Both the position numbers and the translations under genes were made by a program. A stretch of DNA of 64,000 nucleotides from Plutella xylostella (lineage: Eukaryota; Arthropoda; Insecta; Lepidoptera; Plutellidae), in NCBI RefSeq assembly GCF_932276165.1, contig NC_064001.1, forward strand, positions 7,137,501 through 7,201,500, in the 5' to 3' direction. The notes beneath the pieces are model-generated. The model worked only from the letters and a program-made list of their open reading frames with translations, made no database searches and had not been told where the DNA came from. How positions within the stretch are numbered: position 1 is the first letter of the stretch; every line of letters starts with the position of its first letter. Below, in pieces: positions 1 to 12,561 of this stretch.

Positions 1-876
1 AAATTTTTTATAAGTAATAATAAGTTAGTTAACTTTTCTGTTGCCTACTAAAGTTTAATAAATAAGTACGTTAAGATATTACGGGCTGTGGATAAATAAC
101 TTCATAAAATTTGCAAATTTACTGATTTTACTGAAAGAAAACATTCCGTTAGTTATTTTAAAAAAATGTTTCCAGCATCCTGTATGAAAAATAGGGGCAG
201 TCCCGCTCTAAATTGAACTTAAACTTTGTATTTCGTCATCATCGTATAATCATCGGCTAATCTATGATTAGATTACATTACATTTAAAATGTCTTTTATT
301 TAATATCTGCGTACTTACTTAAAAGTAGATAAACTGATAAAGATTGATTGTCTAATAAAATTACAATGTGATGACAAAAAACAAATTGTTTATTTTAAAA
401 ATTCAAGATCATTCCAAGATTCGAAAAAAATGCAAAAAGGTTACGATGTCATTGAGTTGGTGTTATATGTTCTAGGTATAGGTACCTACTTACATAAATA
501 TTTTTATATCTTAATATTATATATATTATATCTTTAAAACAAATTAATGATTCCTATATTTGAGTAAATGTAGCTAACTTGCAGATTTAAGGTTGTTCAT
601 CGTTCCAGGGCCCTGCTAACCCGATCGATCCCCGGCCGGAGCAGATATATCTTTAAAGACAGATATTTGTACTCAGATCTTGGGTGTTAATAGCAGTCAG
701 GGTCACTTTACACCATTCGGACGTATGCGCAGATTTTAGGATCAATACACTAGGATTTAGGATTAATCACTATTTCTTGACATTGGGAATGGGCATTGGG
801 TACACCCAAATCCGCGTTGTTCTATGGGAATGGGTATCGTAAATCGTAACTAATTTTCTGGGTAGTGCGGTCAGAT

Positions 877-938
877 GCAGAGAAACCTGACCCCTCTCTC
901 ATAGTAACAATGGTTCTGAGGGGGTCAGGTTTCTCTGC
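877..938. repeat. Hairpin in the left inverted-repeat arm
   Basis: GCAGAGAAACCTGACCCC pairs with GGGGTCAGGTTTCTCTGC around a ~26-nt loop. The same hairpin is conserved in the right arm near 40637-40700. Confidence 0.8.
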
Positions 939-1264
939 ACCTTACTGTACTAGGACAACAGTTGACTCATAGAGATGACGTTACAGAGACCATAGACTAC
1001 ATAATAGAATAGACGTGTCTCCTCGCAAGGCCAAATGGTGGCACTGACACGTCTCACGTCGACCAAAATGGTATTATTAAAGGTACCAACATAATTTGTT
1101 ATTATTAACTAAAAACTACGTGAACTGGAGTAGTGACATGATATTAAAATTACTTCCTTAAGTTTTTATACGCACTGAGATAAGTTTGGTTTTGGCTGAT
1201 AAAAAATATGGTTTATATAGTTACCTTATCTAAAATTCTATTAAGTAAGTATGCTTTATTAATT

Positions 1265-1472
1265 ACTAGCTGTTCCCGCGAGCTTCGCTTCGCCTTAAAA
1301 CGGTTTCCCGTGGGAATTCCGGGATAAAAAGTAGCCTATGTTCTTTCCCAGGGTCTATACCATATGTATACCAAATTTCATTCAAATCCGTTCAGTAGTT
1401 TTGGCGTAAAAGAGTAACAGACAGACAGACAGACAGACACAGTTACTTTCGCATTTATAATATTAGTTAGGA
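1265..1472 (+). mobile_element. LINE/SINE 3' tail of the CGCGAGCTTCGC...TATAATATTAGT family
   Basis: Begins AGCTGTTCCCGCGAGCTTCG, includes AAAAAGTAGCCTATGTTCTT, four ACAGACAG units, and ends CGCATTTATAATATTAGTTAGG. This is a very common lepidopteran repeat. The right inverted-repeat arm is empty at this site. Confidence 0.8.
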
Positions 1473-1753
1473 TTTAAGTATAGGATTAATCAGATACAGT
1501 ATCATTTGATAACCTATGCGTTTAGAATTTTTCGGCATGGTTCCAAACATAACTACGCACTAGTTAGATAGGTACTTAGAGCTATTTTTTTTATATTTAG
1601 GTAGGCGAAGATACTATACAATATTTTCAGGTAGACGCAAGTACACAGCCCGTAATAAGGAGGTATATTGCCATCATCTCCACGCTCGGTATTTGGCTTG
1701 AAGATACTTATCATTATCACACAAAAAATATTATAATTTCCTGATCAATTAAT

Positions 1754-1923
1754 CAAGAGACCACGAACAGGCAAACGCAGCGTGGGACGCCCTCCTGCCC
1801 GCTGGACTGACGACCTTAGGCGGGTGGCGGGTAGTGGTTGGATGAGGAAGGCCGAGGACCGAGTGTTGTGGCGCTCCTTGGGAGAGGCCTATGTCCAGCA
1901 GTGGATGATTATTGGCTGATGAT
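1754..1923 (+). mobile_element. 5'-truncated LINE fragment with 11-bp target duplication
   Basis: Flanked by GATCAATTAAT at 1743-1753 and 1924-1934. Encodes the C-terminal LINE block GRPPARWTDDLRRVAGSGW and ends with GGCTGATGAT. The empty site is kept in the right arm near 40033. Confidence 0.85.
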
Positions 1924-2357
1924 GATCAATTAATATCTTTATGCAACCTCGATGCATAGAAGGTACACATCGTAGTTTTGATCTTCTAATAATGTCAGAT
2001 ATAACACTTTTATATGATAATAACTAACTTTATCAGACAGGTGAGTGTTAAAAAAAACATCCATAGTTCGGGGTCACGGACATAGTTAATCTATTGAATA
2101 CTTACCTATTGAATCCATACGTACTAAATATAAGTAAGCAGACATCTAGACATAAAATAATACTCTTAAACCCACTCAAAAATGATACGTATTACCGAGA
2201 CTGTAGGTCCATTTGCCAATGGCCCCGATGCCCGTGCTGCAGAGTAGCGGGATGAGTGCGAGTGACATTATGACAAAGGAATTGCAACGGCCTTTTCTCT
2301 CATACAAAATGTGACAACACCATTGCCATAGAGACTGAGAAATACAGTGGGTTGTTT

Positions 2358-2507
2358 AGTGCCAATTTCTCAATAGTCGGTTAGAGCATAACCAGGGAGT
2401 AGTGGTTGACTTTTGACACATCTGTAATGAATTTTATATGGAGATGACGTATAATTAATAAATCAATCCCTGTCGGTTACATAACCGACTATGGAGAAAT
2501 TGGCACT
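2358..2507. mobile_element. MITE with 26-bp inverted ends (AGTGCCAATTTCTC...)
   Basis: The ends read AGTGCCAATTTCTC(A/C)ATAGT then CGGTTA, one mismatch. The core TTGACTTTTGACACA..CTGT and GACGTATA is shared with the MITE at 62492-62685, whose ends differ. Confidence 0.8.
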
Positions 2508-2520
2508 TAGAGTTTTAGTG

Positions 2521-2850
2521 GCAGGACCCGTGGAAGCTCAGTCGGGTAAACTCCCACTTTTCAAAGCTGAGATGCGGGTCCGAATCCCGGCGCTGAAATG
2601 TATCAATGACTTCTTTGGAATTTAAGTAAGTACAATGTTATATCTTATGGTGAAGGAAAACATCGCGAGAAAACCTGCATCTGCATATCTATATTTAGCA
2701 CATCTAGATATTATTATGTGAACCCACCAAGCCGTAGTAGACCAGCGTGGTGGGAAATGGTCCAAGCTTAGGGAGGTAGTTTAGACCTTGGGGATATACA
2801 AAAAGGTGTCATTCCAGGGAGCCAGGTGCAGGCACACCGCTACATGAGCG
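2521..2850 (+). mobile_element. Degenerate tRNA-headed SINE
   Basis: Diverged copy of the SINE at 8597. It keeps AGCTCAGTCGGGTAAAC and GCGGGTCCGAATCCCGGCGC in the head and GTGAACCCACCAAGCCG... and GGAGCCAGGTGCAGG downstream. Confidence 0.75.
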
Positions 2851-3649
2851 CGAAACGAGCGAACTAGAAACTATAAACTATGGATGAATCAATACCTAAT
2901 CGATATAAATATGAATTTCTTAAAGAATCATGTAGCTGATCTCACTCTGTTTTGTCTACTCTATGCAAACTGAGTATTAATATTTATTTCATTGTTTGTT
3001 CTTATTTTTGATACTGACGCACATGCATTATCATAAAAAGGTTACGTGACCGTAGATCGTTATAAGTACCTAGGTAGTTATTACTGGGTCATCCGGCTTA
3101 TAATATGTATGTACTATACAGAGGTAAAGTAGGTACCAACTATTCTACATAGGGTGGCTTGCTTGTCTATGATATATTATGAAAATGGCACTTGTGCAGG
3201 CGGTTCCTATACTGCCACGCATCACCCTGTATGTTGCGTGAGTGCGTGTTCAAACGTTGGTTGTAAGTATCTCCGTTTGTATAGAAAACACGCACAGTCC
3301 AACACAGAATACGCATCTACTTGCGTCCCTACAGTTCACGCAACACGCAGCGTGATGGGGGCAGTTTGAGAACCGCCATACTTTACGAATCTCACACATA
3401 CGTAGCGGAAGCGAAACATGAAGGTTCACATAAGAGAACTAAAAACTGCCATCATAGCATTAGTACCTATAGCTCTTTAAATCTGTACGAGTAAGAGTAT
3501 TGTGGCATAAAAGGTAAGCGTCCACCTTCGGTATCGTACGCAACGGAGGCATAATGAATGGGATATTCAGTGTTCTTTCTTTGTATAGAAATTCACACAA
3601 GTGCGTCCACTTCATCGGCATTGCTGACGCCGTTTACCCATACATTTAT

Positions 3650-3797
3650 AGCAATCCGTTTGATATCTGGTGGACCTCAAGTCGTCTATCGGAAAGCAGT
3701 CAGAAGGATATAGTGTTCTGGTGTCCCTTTGGAGAGGAGGCATCCATGATATCCAACCAGCAGTGGGAGATGATGAGCTGATGATGATGATGATGTC
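3650..3797 (+). mobile_element. Decayed LINE 3' end
   Basis: GGTGGACCTCAAGTCGTC ... CAACCAGCAGTGGGAGATGATGAGCTGATGATGATGATGATG is a mutated form of the LINE tail that ends GTCCAGCAGTGGA...GGCTGATGATGAT. Confidence 0.5.
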
Positions 3798-4290
3798 GGG
3801 CACCTACAGGTTTATAAGTATGATTCATTGTTAATGTGTTGGTTTGTCATGCAAAATACAACAAACAATACAGCATAGCAAAATAATTATAGGTATAGGT
3901 AGGTAGTCCGCAAATTATTTAACGAAATGACCAGAATACCTATTTATACCTATTCTATAATAGTATAGTTATAAAATTTAACAAACTTGCGTGATATAAC
4001 AATAAATAAAATAACAAGGTACCCATACAAAATAATAGGTAGGTACTTAGTACGTAGCGTAGACAAAACATAATTGTAAAAGGAAAAAAAAACGCCAAAG
4101 GAACCTCAAAAGGTGCTTCAGAATAATGGCTACGGGACAATTAGTTTTTCATATCGAAGTGGTCGACTTAATTAACGCTCAAGCCACCAAGTGTCATGCA
4201 AAATTACGCTATTTGTTTTAAAAGACAATTCCTTCTATTACGTAAGTAAATGATATTTATAACTTAATTTGCTTTTTAATTATCCAAAAC

Positions 4291-5022
4291 AATGGACAAC
4301 ATTTCAAAAAACTAAAGCTGCTACAAATCGAAAACCATTTCGAGATTTAGCTCTAAAGACCACAAAAAAATGTTTTTGTATTTTTTGGATGTATCATTTT
4401 CGACAAAATCATAAAATAGTAAAAAAGTGCTGATGACGTCATGCATCAGGTGCGATGCATTTTGATGATCAAAGCCTATAGATTTAAAAACAAAGTAACT
4501 GTCACTTTAATTTTTGATTGACGTTGACGTTTTATCGTGACGTTGTTGTTTATTTGGGTCATTTTCATTAATTCTGTTCTGACATTTTCTGACTTTATTT
4601 TTCTTATTTATTATTAAGAGATGACCTCTATATAATATGTCCCAGAGCATTCCACCGCCTACACAGCTGAAAAAATGCTTCTGCTTATTTTTTTACATGA
4701 TAAGTACCTACTTTCCATCATTAGAAATATCAAGGTCATTTGAAAATGACCCATTTGTTGGTTGGCATGTAAACAAAGTTTAAATGTCACTTGTCAGTGT
4801 CATTTATGTTTTTTTTCGAGACTCAGGCAATAGACAAAAATTAAAATTGAGCCTAATATTTGAAGTCACTTCCGGTTTTAAAATAATTAACTTTAAAGTT
4901 AAAAATATCATGCAAAAATTTATGTATATACAAAATAAAAAAATACGGGTCCACTAATTTTCTATAAACTTTCCGAATCACTAATAAAAATATAGGGTAA
5001 AGAAAATGAAATGTTGTCCATT
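4291..5022. mobile_element. MITE with AATGGACAACATTTCA inverted ends
   Basis: Sixteen-base inverted ends at 4291 and 5022. The interior is AT-rich, includes TGACGTCATGCATCAGG and ATTTTGATGATC, and has no frame. Confidence 0.7.
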
Positions 5023-7450
5023 CTAAGCATATCTACCTTGAGGTATATCTCGTAAGCAATGGAATCTCTACACTACCTATTAGTACCCTACGTACCTACC
5101 TATTACCTACCTTTTGGTATAAAATTACAAAACATTTATTGCTGGCGGGAATACTCCCCGTGAGCCCTAACTCTAAAATAAAGGTGATACCTTATAGGAC
5201 TGTTATAAAAATAAAGGTGATATAGGTATTATGATTAAACATGTAGATATGCATTTGAAATGTGTGTTGTTAAGATTAGGGCGCCAGCTACAAGATTAGC
5301 CCTCATGTAAGTAAGCTCAGTAAGTGCTGACTTTATGCCTGTACCTGCATAAAGAAAAACAATTCACTCCCCTAATCACATCGTTTTTCACACTTTTCAC
5401 AAGAAGGCAGGAAACACTGTAACATCTTATAAAAACGCAATTTTGCTGCCTCTAATATGAGCGAAATTGTTTTTTCAATGACATTAACGCCTTAGATAAA
5501 GTCATTTGGAAGAAACCCACGTTATACGAGTCTTGAATTTTTTTATACGAGCAGAAGGTGGTTTCCTAATGTGACCCTTTTTATTTTAGGACCCACCTTA
5601 TATTATTACCACCTTATAGCATTACCATTTTTATAACTTGATCTACTAACTGAGTACCTATATGCCTTGGTAATATGCTTATTTCAATCCTGTTTCACCA
5701 TAGTAATAAACTCTAATGCTACACCGAACCAAAACAAGTAGGTACAATCCAATATTGCCAGTGAAAGTTTATATTTAAACTTGGTAGGTAAATATAGTTA
5801 CGAATTTGATAGCAAATATTATAATCTAAAACCAAAACAACTAGAACCACCGTTGATACATTTGGTGCCTTCGTTGAGTAGGTTCGTTCGTTCGTTATTT
5901 CTTTAGTGACCGCGTAACCGTTTATGAAATGGTGCTAGACTGATAATTTTTTACAATACTTAGGTCGATAAAAGATATCTACTTATTTCAATTTTACCTA
6001 ATACGGAACCAAAAACGGAAGTCAGAACCACCTGATCGTGACCTAAATTCCGAACTACACATCAACAGCGAAGACCCTCCATAGACATAATCTGAAATTC
6101 AATTAATTAACAAATAATGTCAGGAGCCTTATTCATGGGAGAGTGCACAGACATTTCTATTCCGTTAGGTCGAAATACACATGTGCGGTTTGAGTTCGAT
6201 TCTGTGCAGCGATCACATGATTCGATACTATTTTCGAATCTACACAAACATATGGAAAAAAACAAATGTCACTCTTGGAACTGACAAATTTGCCTTACAT
6301 TTTGACAGTGACAGTTGACAATACTGTTCTTTTTCCATATTAAAAAATTCAAAAATTCAAAAATTGTTTATTTACACACCATGTGAGCATAGACAAATAT
6401 TATACAGACAGTGAGAATATAAAAGATGGTAGGTACAAGTCGTCCATACTAACTGATGACATTAGGTATTTCGCATGGAATTTCAGTGAAGTCCACACTA
6501 GGCTGAGCCTGTGTTGTGGACTTCGGTAGGCAGATATAACCAAAGTAATTTGTTATGCGCTATGCTTTATGTTTGTGTAGTTTCGAATCCTGTGATAGCT
6601 GTACAGTGCAGCGAGCACATGATTCGATACTATTTTCGAATCTACACGAAGGGTCACTTTTACTAAATACGTTCATATTTAAATCAAATTTTAAATACAT
6701 TTTATACTAACTGACAGACGTATGACAGGCTACTAAATACGTTTAGCGTTTGGTGAAATTCCACCTAACATATGGAAAAAACAAATGTCGCTTTTGGAAC
6801 TAACTTTGCCTTACATTTTGACAGTGACAGTTGACGATACGCAACGTTAACGGAGGATCGAAATTTGTGCTCGCGACTGTGAAGGTAGAATAGAATAGAG
6901 CATAATATATTTAATAAACATTATATTCTACCCTATCTGTTTTTTTTTGTATCTAGACCGCCTATTTACGCACTCTTTATTTCTAATACCATAAGTAACC
7001 TTTTTCTAACATCAATTTATTAACAACTTATGGCAAGTACCTATTCTATGATTTACATATTAATTAAAATTAAATTCGATATTATGATGATAATATTTAT
7101 TATATTCTGATTCCCTTCGTAAAGAAATGTAGGCAGCCTGTGTATTTCCACCCGACCCGATTCAGCAGCAGTGCACCTGAATAGAAGGGGGATAATTAGT
7201 TCGTGCTGGGGGGGAAACCTTTTGTTCCCAGCGATTTTTGTCTTCTCAGCAAATGGTTAAACGTCAACCTGGCCCGGACAATGGAACGGATTATAATAGG
7301 CGTGTCGACAGTATTACATTATCAAAGATTTAATGACTTTAGAGGAAAATACACATTCAAATGATTTAAAAAACTGATTTAGTTTTATTAAAAAAATTGA
7401 GATCAATAAGATTTTCAATAAAATAAAAGAGTAAAATACTGCAATCGGCC
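5023..7450. other. Gene-free AT-rich stretch with a local duplication
   Basis: No gene seen. A ~140-bp block near 6184-6325 (CACATGATTCGATACTATTT, then AACATATGGAAAAAA and TTACATTTTGACAGTGACAG) recurs in two parts at about 6600-6648 and 6767-6840, separated by ~115 bp of unrelated DNA. A LINE-type tail with repeated AAAATTCAAAA lies near 6340-6540. Confidence 0.6.
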
Positions 7451-7549
7451 ATATTGACTGAAACGCCAATCACAGCGCATGACGTCATACTTATGTACGC
7501 TTCACTGTGTTTTGATGATCGACTTTATAACACGAATCTATCTTTAACA

Positions 7550-7678
7550 ATGGAACCAGGTTTTGTTAAGGCAAACAGTGCAAATTTGCCCAGGATCGAT
7601 TTATTGATGTTGGGCGAGTTCCTTGCAACAAATAAAGAATTTTGCTCTTCCGAATTTAGAAACGTGAAAACCTCTTTG
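7550..7678 (+). pseudogene. Exon-like fragment resembling the N-terminus of YqaJ-type transposon proteins
   Basis: MEPGFVKANSANLPRIDLLM then LGEFLATNKEFCSSEFRNVK, ending at a GTAAGT donor. The pattern (short acidic/hydrophobic lead, SSEFRNVK) recalls insect proteins carrying a YqaJ recombinase domain, but this is only a memory of style. No further exon found. Confidence 0.3.
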
Positions 7679-7705
7679 TAAGTTTATTTTATTAGTATTT
7701 ATCTT

Positions 7706-7952
7706 TAACTCTCTCTCTCTCTCTCTCTCTCAGCCTTCTGTAGTCCACTGTTGGACATAGGCCTCTCCTAACGATCGCCACCCCAAACGGTCACCCGCCA
7801 TCTGCATCCAGCGGCTTCCCGCTACCTTCCGCAGATCATCAGACCAACGGGTTGGGGGGCGACCGACACGCCGTTTGCCGACACGGGGTCTCCACTCCAG
7901 AACCTTTGTACTCCAGCGGTCGTCGGCTCTGCGGGCTACGTGACTAGCTACG
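7706..7952 (-). mobile_element. LINE 3' fragment with (GA)n tail
   Basis: Minus strand reads VGRPPTRWSDDLRKVAGSRW, MQMADDRLGWRSLGEAYVQQ and ends GGCTGAGAGAGAGAG. Same family as 1754-1923. Confidence 0.8.
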
Positions 7953-8012
7953 TTATCTTTAACACTAGATATAAATATGACTAAGTAGCAATCAAACTCG
8001 TTTTAAACTCGT

Positions 8013-8279
8013 TTACTCGTTAAGTTTATTTCGCCGAAGAAGTTTGTTTCGTAAAAGTTTCTTTCGCCGTGCAAGCTTTAACCATTTATCTCTTATTATT
8101 TTCTTGTATGGGACATGTACAAACACCTTGTTGGGTGTCGTTATTGATGTATTTTTGCACTGAGGCACTGCACACCACTTATAAACTTTAGAATTAATTT
8201 TTAACACAAAAAATACGCAGTGTTTGTTTACTTTGCTGTGGTAAACAAATTTGACGTACGTAAGTGTGACGTCACACAC
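8013..8279 (-). pseudogene. THAP-like zinc-finger domain fragment
   Basis: KWCAVPQCKNTSITTPNKVF and VHVPYKKIIRDKWLKLARR fit the N-terminal half of a THAP domain (C-x3-4-C, then a hydrophobic FxxxP and KW block). The C-terminal CxxH is absent, so the rest is either on another exon or lost. THAP domains are common in P-type and other DNA transposases. An acceptor-like AAAG lies just before VYKW. Isolated in a transposon-rich area. Confidence 0.5.
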
Positions 8280-8596
8280 GACGCCATGACACGGCGAGCT
8301 GTTTTCGCGCAGTATTTAAAAATGATTATAAAAATGGCTTTAAATTTCCAAAATCTTAAGTTTATTACCGAAATAAAGGTTTTGTTGTAAACAATAGATG
8401 GTTATCTGCATTACGGAAGAGGATTTCAAAATCTTTCGCCTTGCCTATTGCATTCTATTCTGAAAGGTTTTCACGTATTTATTGATAGTTAGCGAAATCT
8501 AGAGGTTGAACTGGGTATACTGAAAATAGATTACTTTTCGAATCGTTATCCATACGTTAGGTATTTACTTATAAGCGTAATATGTGTCACTTGGGA

Positions 8597-8942
8597 AGGA
8601 GCGGTGGTAGCTCAGTCGGGTAAGCGCCCGCTTCTCACGCCAGAGATGCGGGTTCGAATCCCGGCGCTGACATGTACCAATGAGTTCTTTTCTGAATTTA
8701 AGTACAATGTATACCATCGCTCTTACGGTGAAGGAAAACATCGTGAGGAAACCTGTATATCTAGATTTAGCACATCTAGATATGTGAACCCACCAACCCG
8801 CAGTGGACCAGCGTGGTGGGAAAATGGTCCAAGCTTAGGAAGGCAGTTTAGACCTTGGGGATATGCACAAAGGTTCCATTCGAGAGAGCCAGGTGCAGGT
8901 ACTGTTACCCCCACAGAGAATAGAATAGAATAGAATAGAATA
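8597..8942 (+). mobile_element. tRNA-derived SINE with 11-bp target duplication
   Basis: Flanked by GTCACTTGGGA at 8586-8596 and 8943-8953. The head is tRNA-like with A-box TAGCTCAGTCGG and B-box GGTTCGAATCC; the anticodon loop resembles tRNA-Glu. A body with CACATCTAGATATGTGAACC follows and the tail is (AATAG)n. Other copies in this window: 2521-2850 and pieces at 55875-56200. Confidence 0.9.
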
Positions 8943-9214
8943 GTCACTTGGGACTAAAATAAAGGTAAGAACTTGAACTTGATCAGTTTAAGCTTAAAAT
9001 TGGCCTCTTTTTGCCTACCTCATCTATCGTTTAGGTAAATGACCTTAACCTTCCACGGTTCATATACATACATCATATAAAATACACCAAATAAGCTGCG
9101 AATCTAACTCTCAATCTGAACTAGCCTTGAAAGACCTACAATAGGACAATTAAATTGTATGCAATTATCCTTGCACTTCCTAATACAAAATTGAGTGTAT
9201 GCCTATGATATGAG

Positions 9215-9254
9215 AAAATTTGCCTATTACTAACAATGGTAATAGGCAAATTTT
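9215..9254. repeat. Perfect 16-bp hairpin
   Basis: AAAATTTGCCTATTAC and its exact complement around an 8-nt loop (TAACAATG). No gene adjacent. Confidence 0.8.
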
Positions 9255-9490
9255 ACTCCTCAGAATGATGGGTTGTGTGTGAGTAAGTATTTGATATCGA
9301 CACACTATGAAAAGGACCTCGTGTAAATTATCAAATCTAACATATCTAAAATACATAGATACTTATGTGCATTTCCCTAATTCCTTTGATAGGTTTCACT
9401 GGGTTATATAACTAATCAGTTCAGATAAGTACATAACATAATATACTTGAAGGGAGCCGAGGACACAATCGGTCTCTTACACACATTAAA

Positions 9491-11241
9491 TGGGCCATTA
9501 TTTTATTTTGGGTACAATTATCGGTCCCCTACAAAGAAAGATTTTTAAAATATTAAATAATGAAGTTCAGGAATAAAGCTACCGTCTCGTCTGCAGAAAT
9601 CAAATAAGACACCGGTCACATAAAATATTATAAATTTAAGAAAAATACTTTATTTATTTACAAATTACGGTAACTGTGTTGTTGTTTTTGGTAACGCAAT
9701 TGTTTTTCATATAAAAATTGTCTGTCCCTCGAAGCGAGTCATATGAAACAAGCACAACGTGTGTAAAAAATTATAATGAAAACAATGTTTTTGTATATTA
9801 TAACGAATATGTCATTAGTTTAACTTCACTTCACGGTAATAAGAATGATTTTACAACAACATATTATGGGTCAATTAATATTCTTGGCCGAATCCCCAAG
9901 CCTAAGCAAAAATACACCTACACTAGGTTACCATAGGAAATTCAATCATAAATAAACTTATTTTAACTTTCTTACACCTAAGATCGTTTGAACGGCTGTG
10001 TATTTGTATCGGAGTGCAGGAAGGAGAGCGGGACGGATAAAATGACCAAGTCTTTCGGACGAGAGTCCTGGAGAGAAGCGCGTGTATTTATTGTGACGCC
10101 ACTGAGTTACCGGCGACATACGGTGAGTTTTCTAGATATTTATTATTTTGTTTCATGCAATATATGTAATAATAAGTAACAATTATGAGGGCATTTTGAT
10201 ATCCTATGTATGTGTATTCATTTAAGTACTTACTCCAAATAGGTTATTGTTTTACAACTGCGTTACCGCTACACTTCGTTACTTTTTAAGTAACGCAGTT
10301 GTAGCTATAGTAACTCAGGGGTTTTTCTTATAGTTTACACATATCTGTTACTCAATTTATGGTATAAATATAACATTTGAGCACTTTATATTGTTACAGT
10401 ATAACATTTCGGACTCAATGGCGTTAACAGCGGCTGAAAAACAACGGCTTTATACGCAAAAAGAAGAGAAATATTTATAAGTATTAAGTAGTTATATTTT
10501 CAGCGATTTTAATCATTGTTATTTAACTAAGAGTTCTGTTTATTTTAGTTTGATTGTTTTTTTCACATTATGATTAGTTTTAATTGAAGAAAGTATTAAG
10601 ACTGTGACTGAGATACCGCTGTGTTACCAATTAACCACTGCGTTATCTATTTGTCCCCCGTTTCCTGAGAGTATTCACAAACATATTAGCTATTCTATAT
10701 TAAAAAGAAACTTAAACTAAATATAATTTTAATAATTAACCTTATTTGGAGCTATTTTTAAAAATGTAATAAAAAAATAATGATTATTTAGTCCTTTTTT
10801 CGAAAAGAATTGCATTTAAATGTATTAGTCTAATGTCTTTGTCTTTGTCTTTAAATGTATTGATTGGTAACGCAGTGGGAAACTTTATAATAAAATGAAT
10901 AACAAGACTGAGAATATTTTGTAATTTAAACTGTTTGATTAATGTTTTTTTCTTTATTTTTATCTGATATATGTTTACGAACCAAAATACATGTTCCTAA
11001 CAATAAAAAAAATATTTTGTATGAAAGTAACGCAGTAGTATTTTTTTCACATCGTTCCTCGATTAAACGCCAATATCTTTAAGAAACAGCAAGAAAACAT
11101 CGCTGCAAATGTATGTAATGAAAAATATAAATATTAATTAACATAAATAAAACTTTAACGGTTATAATATAATAAGTTTATTTTTGAAAAAAATATCTGT
11201 AAACGTATGCCCAATTGTACCCAAAATAAAATAATGGCCCA
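9491..11241. mobile_element. DNA transposon with perfect 29-bp inverted ends
   Basis: Ends start TGGGCCATTATTTTATTTTG and match exactly at 9491-9519 and 11213-11241. The interior repeats a GTAACGCAGT-like motif in both orientations (near 9691, 10257, 10293, 10620, 10638, 10869, 11028), probably protein-binding sites. A short frame at 10418 reads MALTAAEKQRLYTQKEEKYL, resembling the N-terminal block found in several insect transposon proteins. No full transposase. Confidence 0.75.
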
Positions 11242-12330
11242 AATACTTAAAACGGCATGTTACCATTGTTACATTACGAGCTTACGAGTCCATCGCACAA
11301 CGCACAAGCCATAGCTTAGGTTCAAGGTAGTCGGATGCCGAGTTGCAGAAAGAAGTCGGCATTAAATCTATGTCTGTTTCTTTCTGTTCGTATACTGTCA
11401 AAGCAAGACAGCAATACATTTAAAGTCGACATTAGCTTAAAAAGCCATTGTGCAACTCAGTGTGAGACAGGAAGGGTGCAGCTTCTACAATCGCAAGGTC
11501 AAATATCATTGTTTCCAAACCTGATAATACTCCAAATTAGGCTACATACGGTAATTAAACCCAATAGTAAGCATTGTTTAGAAGCCAATAATGAGAAATG
11601 ATTCAGCCACTACGACTAGCAGACAAAGATCATCGGCCCAGCGACCAAGAGGGCGTCCCACGAAACGACTCCTCTCGGGAAAAGAATAGAGTATAATAAG
11701 TAAATAGAGATAGGTGGGACTAAATTGTTAATTACTTAATCAGTAACGATGGTAATTAAATAATCATACGTCTTTTGACGGTTCAATAAGTACAATTACG
11801 TAGACAAATTGATTATCTATACGTAGCTATAAACAAACTACCGCGTTTTTTAAATGCTCAATATAATCAGACATAATGACTCAAATATGTAACACTACAA
11901 TAGGATTACGATAAAGTGTCACAGGTAAGAAGTCGCAACGTTTGTAATCTTAATTATACCTTTCCGTAGAAAGTATAAGTGCCGGTAGTACTTACTTACT
12001 TGTATCTAGAATACCTACATGTGATTGGATGAGAATAGACAATGCGTCTATTCCGCAAAGAAAACCGATAGAACATTGACAAAAATTTAAGTAACCAAGA
12101 TAATTACAATGAGAATACGCATTTGTGCCACAAACGACGATGAGGAGCGGGCGGATTGGATGCTGAGACAAAAAAACCCAGTAATTAATAGAGACATTGA
12201 CCCAATTACTTTTTATGATGAAATTGATCTGCTGACCACTGTGTGATGACTCAGTTATAATTAAATGGTCAAAGATTTTACTACCTTCGAAAAATTAACA
12301 TGGCACATAGATGCCAATAAATGCAACTAA

Positions 12331-12503
12331 AGTTTTAAAACTATTAGAATGCAACGTACAGGCAAATATAACTTGCAGATAAATCTCATAAGTCCTTAAA
12401 TATGTTCTTTTTCACTCCTACGGTTCCAGGTGTTAAAAAGAACATAGTGAGGGACTTATGGGATTTATTTGCCTGTACCTTGCATTCTAATAGTTTTAAA
12501 ACT
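12331..12503. mobile_element. Palindromic foldback element just upstream of the glycine-rich gene
   Basis: Arms start AGTTTTAAAACTATTAGAAT and pair along ~75 bp, including GTACAGGCAAATA and ATAAGTCC. It ends 59 bp before the TATA box. Confidence 0.8.
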
Positions 12504-12561
12504 TTCCACAGAAATTTATCTTTGAATTAATACATTGCTATCTAAAAGTAGAACACCTGTG

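Larger units (their letters stand above)
1..2052 (+). repeat. Large inverted repeat, left arm (truncated by the window edge)
   Basis: Matches the reverse complement of 39917-41552 nearly end to end, with small indels and two later insertions (1265-1472, 1754-1923). Shared marks include ACGGGCTGTGGATAA near 85, GACCAAAATGGTATTATTAA near 1060 and AACTTTATCAGACAGGTGAG near 2030. No coding frame. Likely two copies of one non-autonomous element in opposite orientation. Confidence 0.88.

Noticed and set aside
3154..3369. 71-codon Cys-rich plus-strand frame
   Set aside because: No signal peptide, splice context or recognisable motif; surrounded by transposon remains and likely chance.
8601..8670. 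Functional tRNA gene
   Set aside because: It is the tRNA-like head of a SINE with target duplications and an (AATAG)n tail; the acceptor stem is not closed and no terminator follows.
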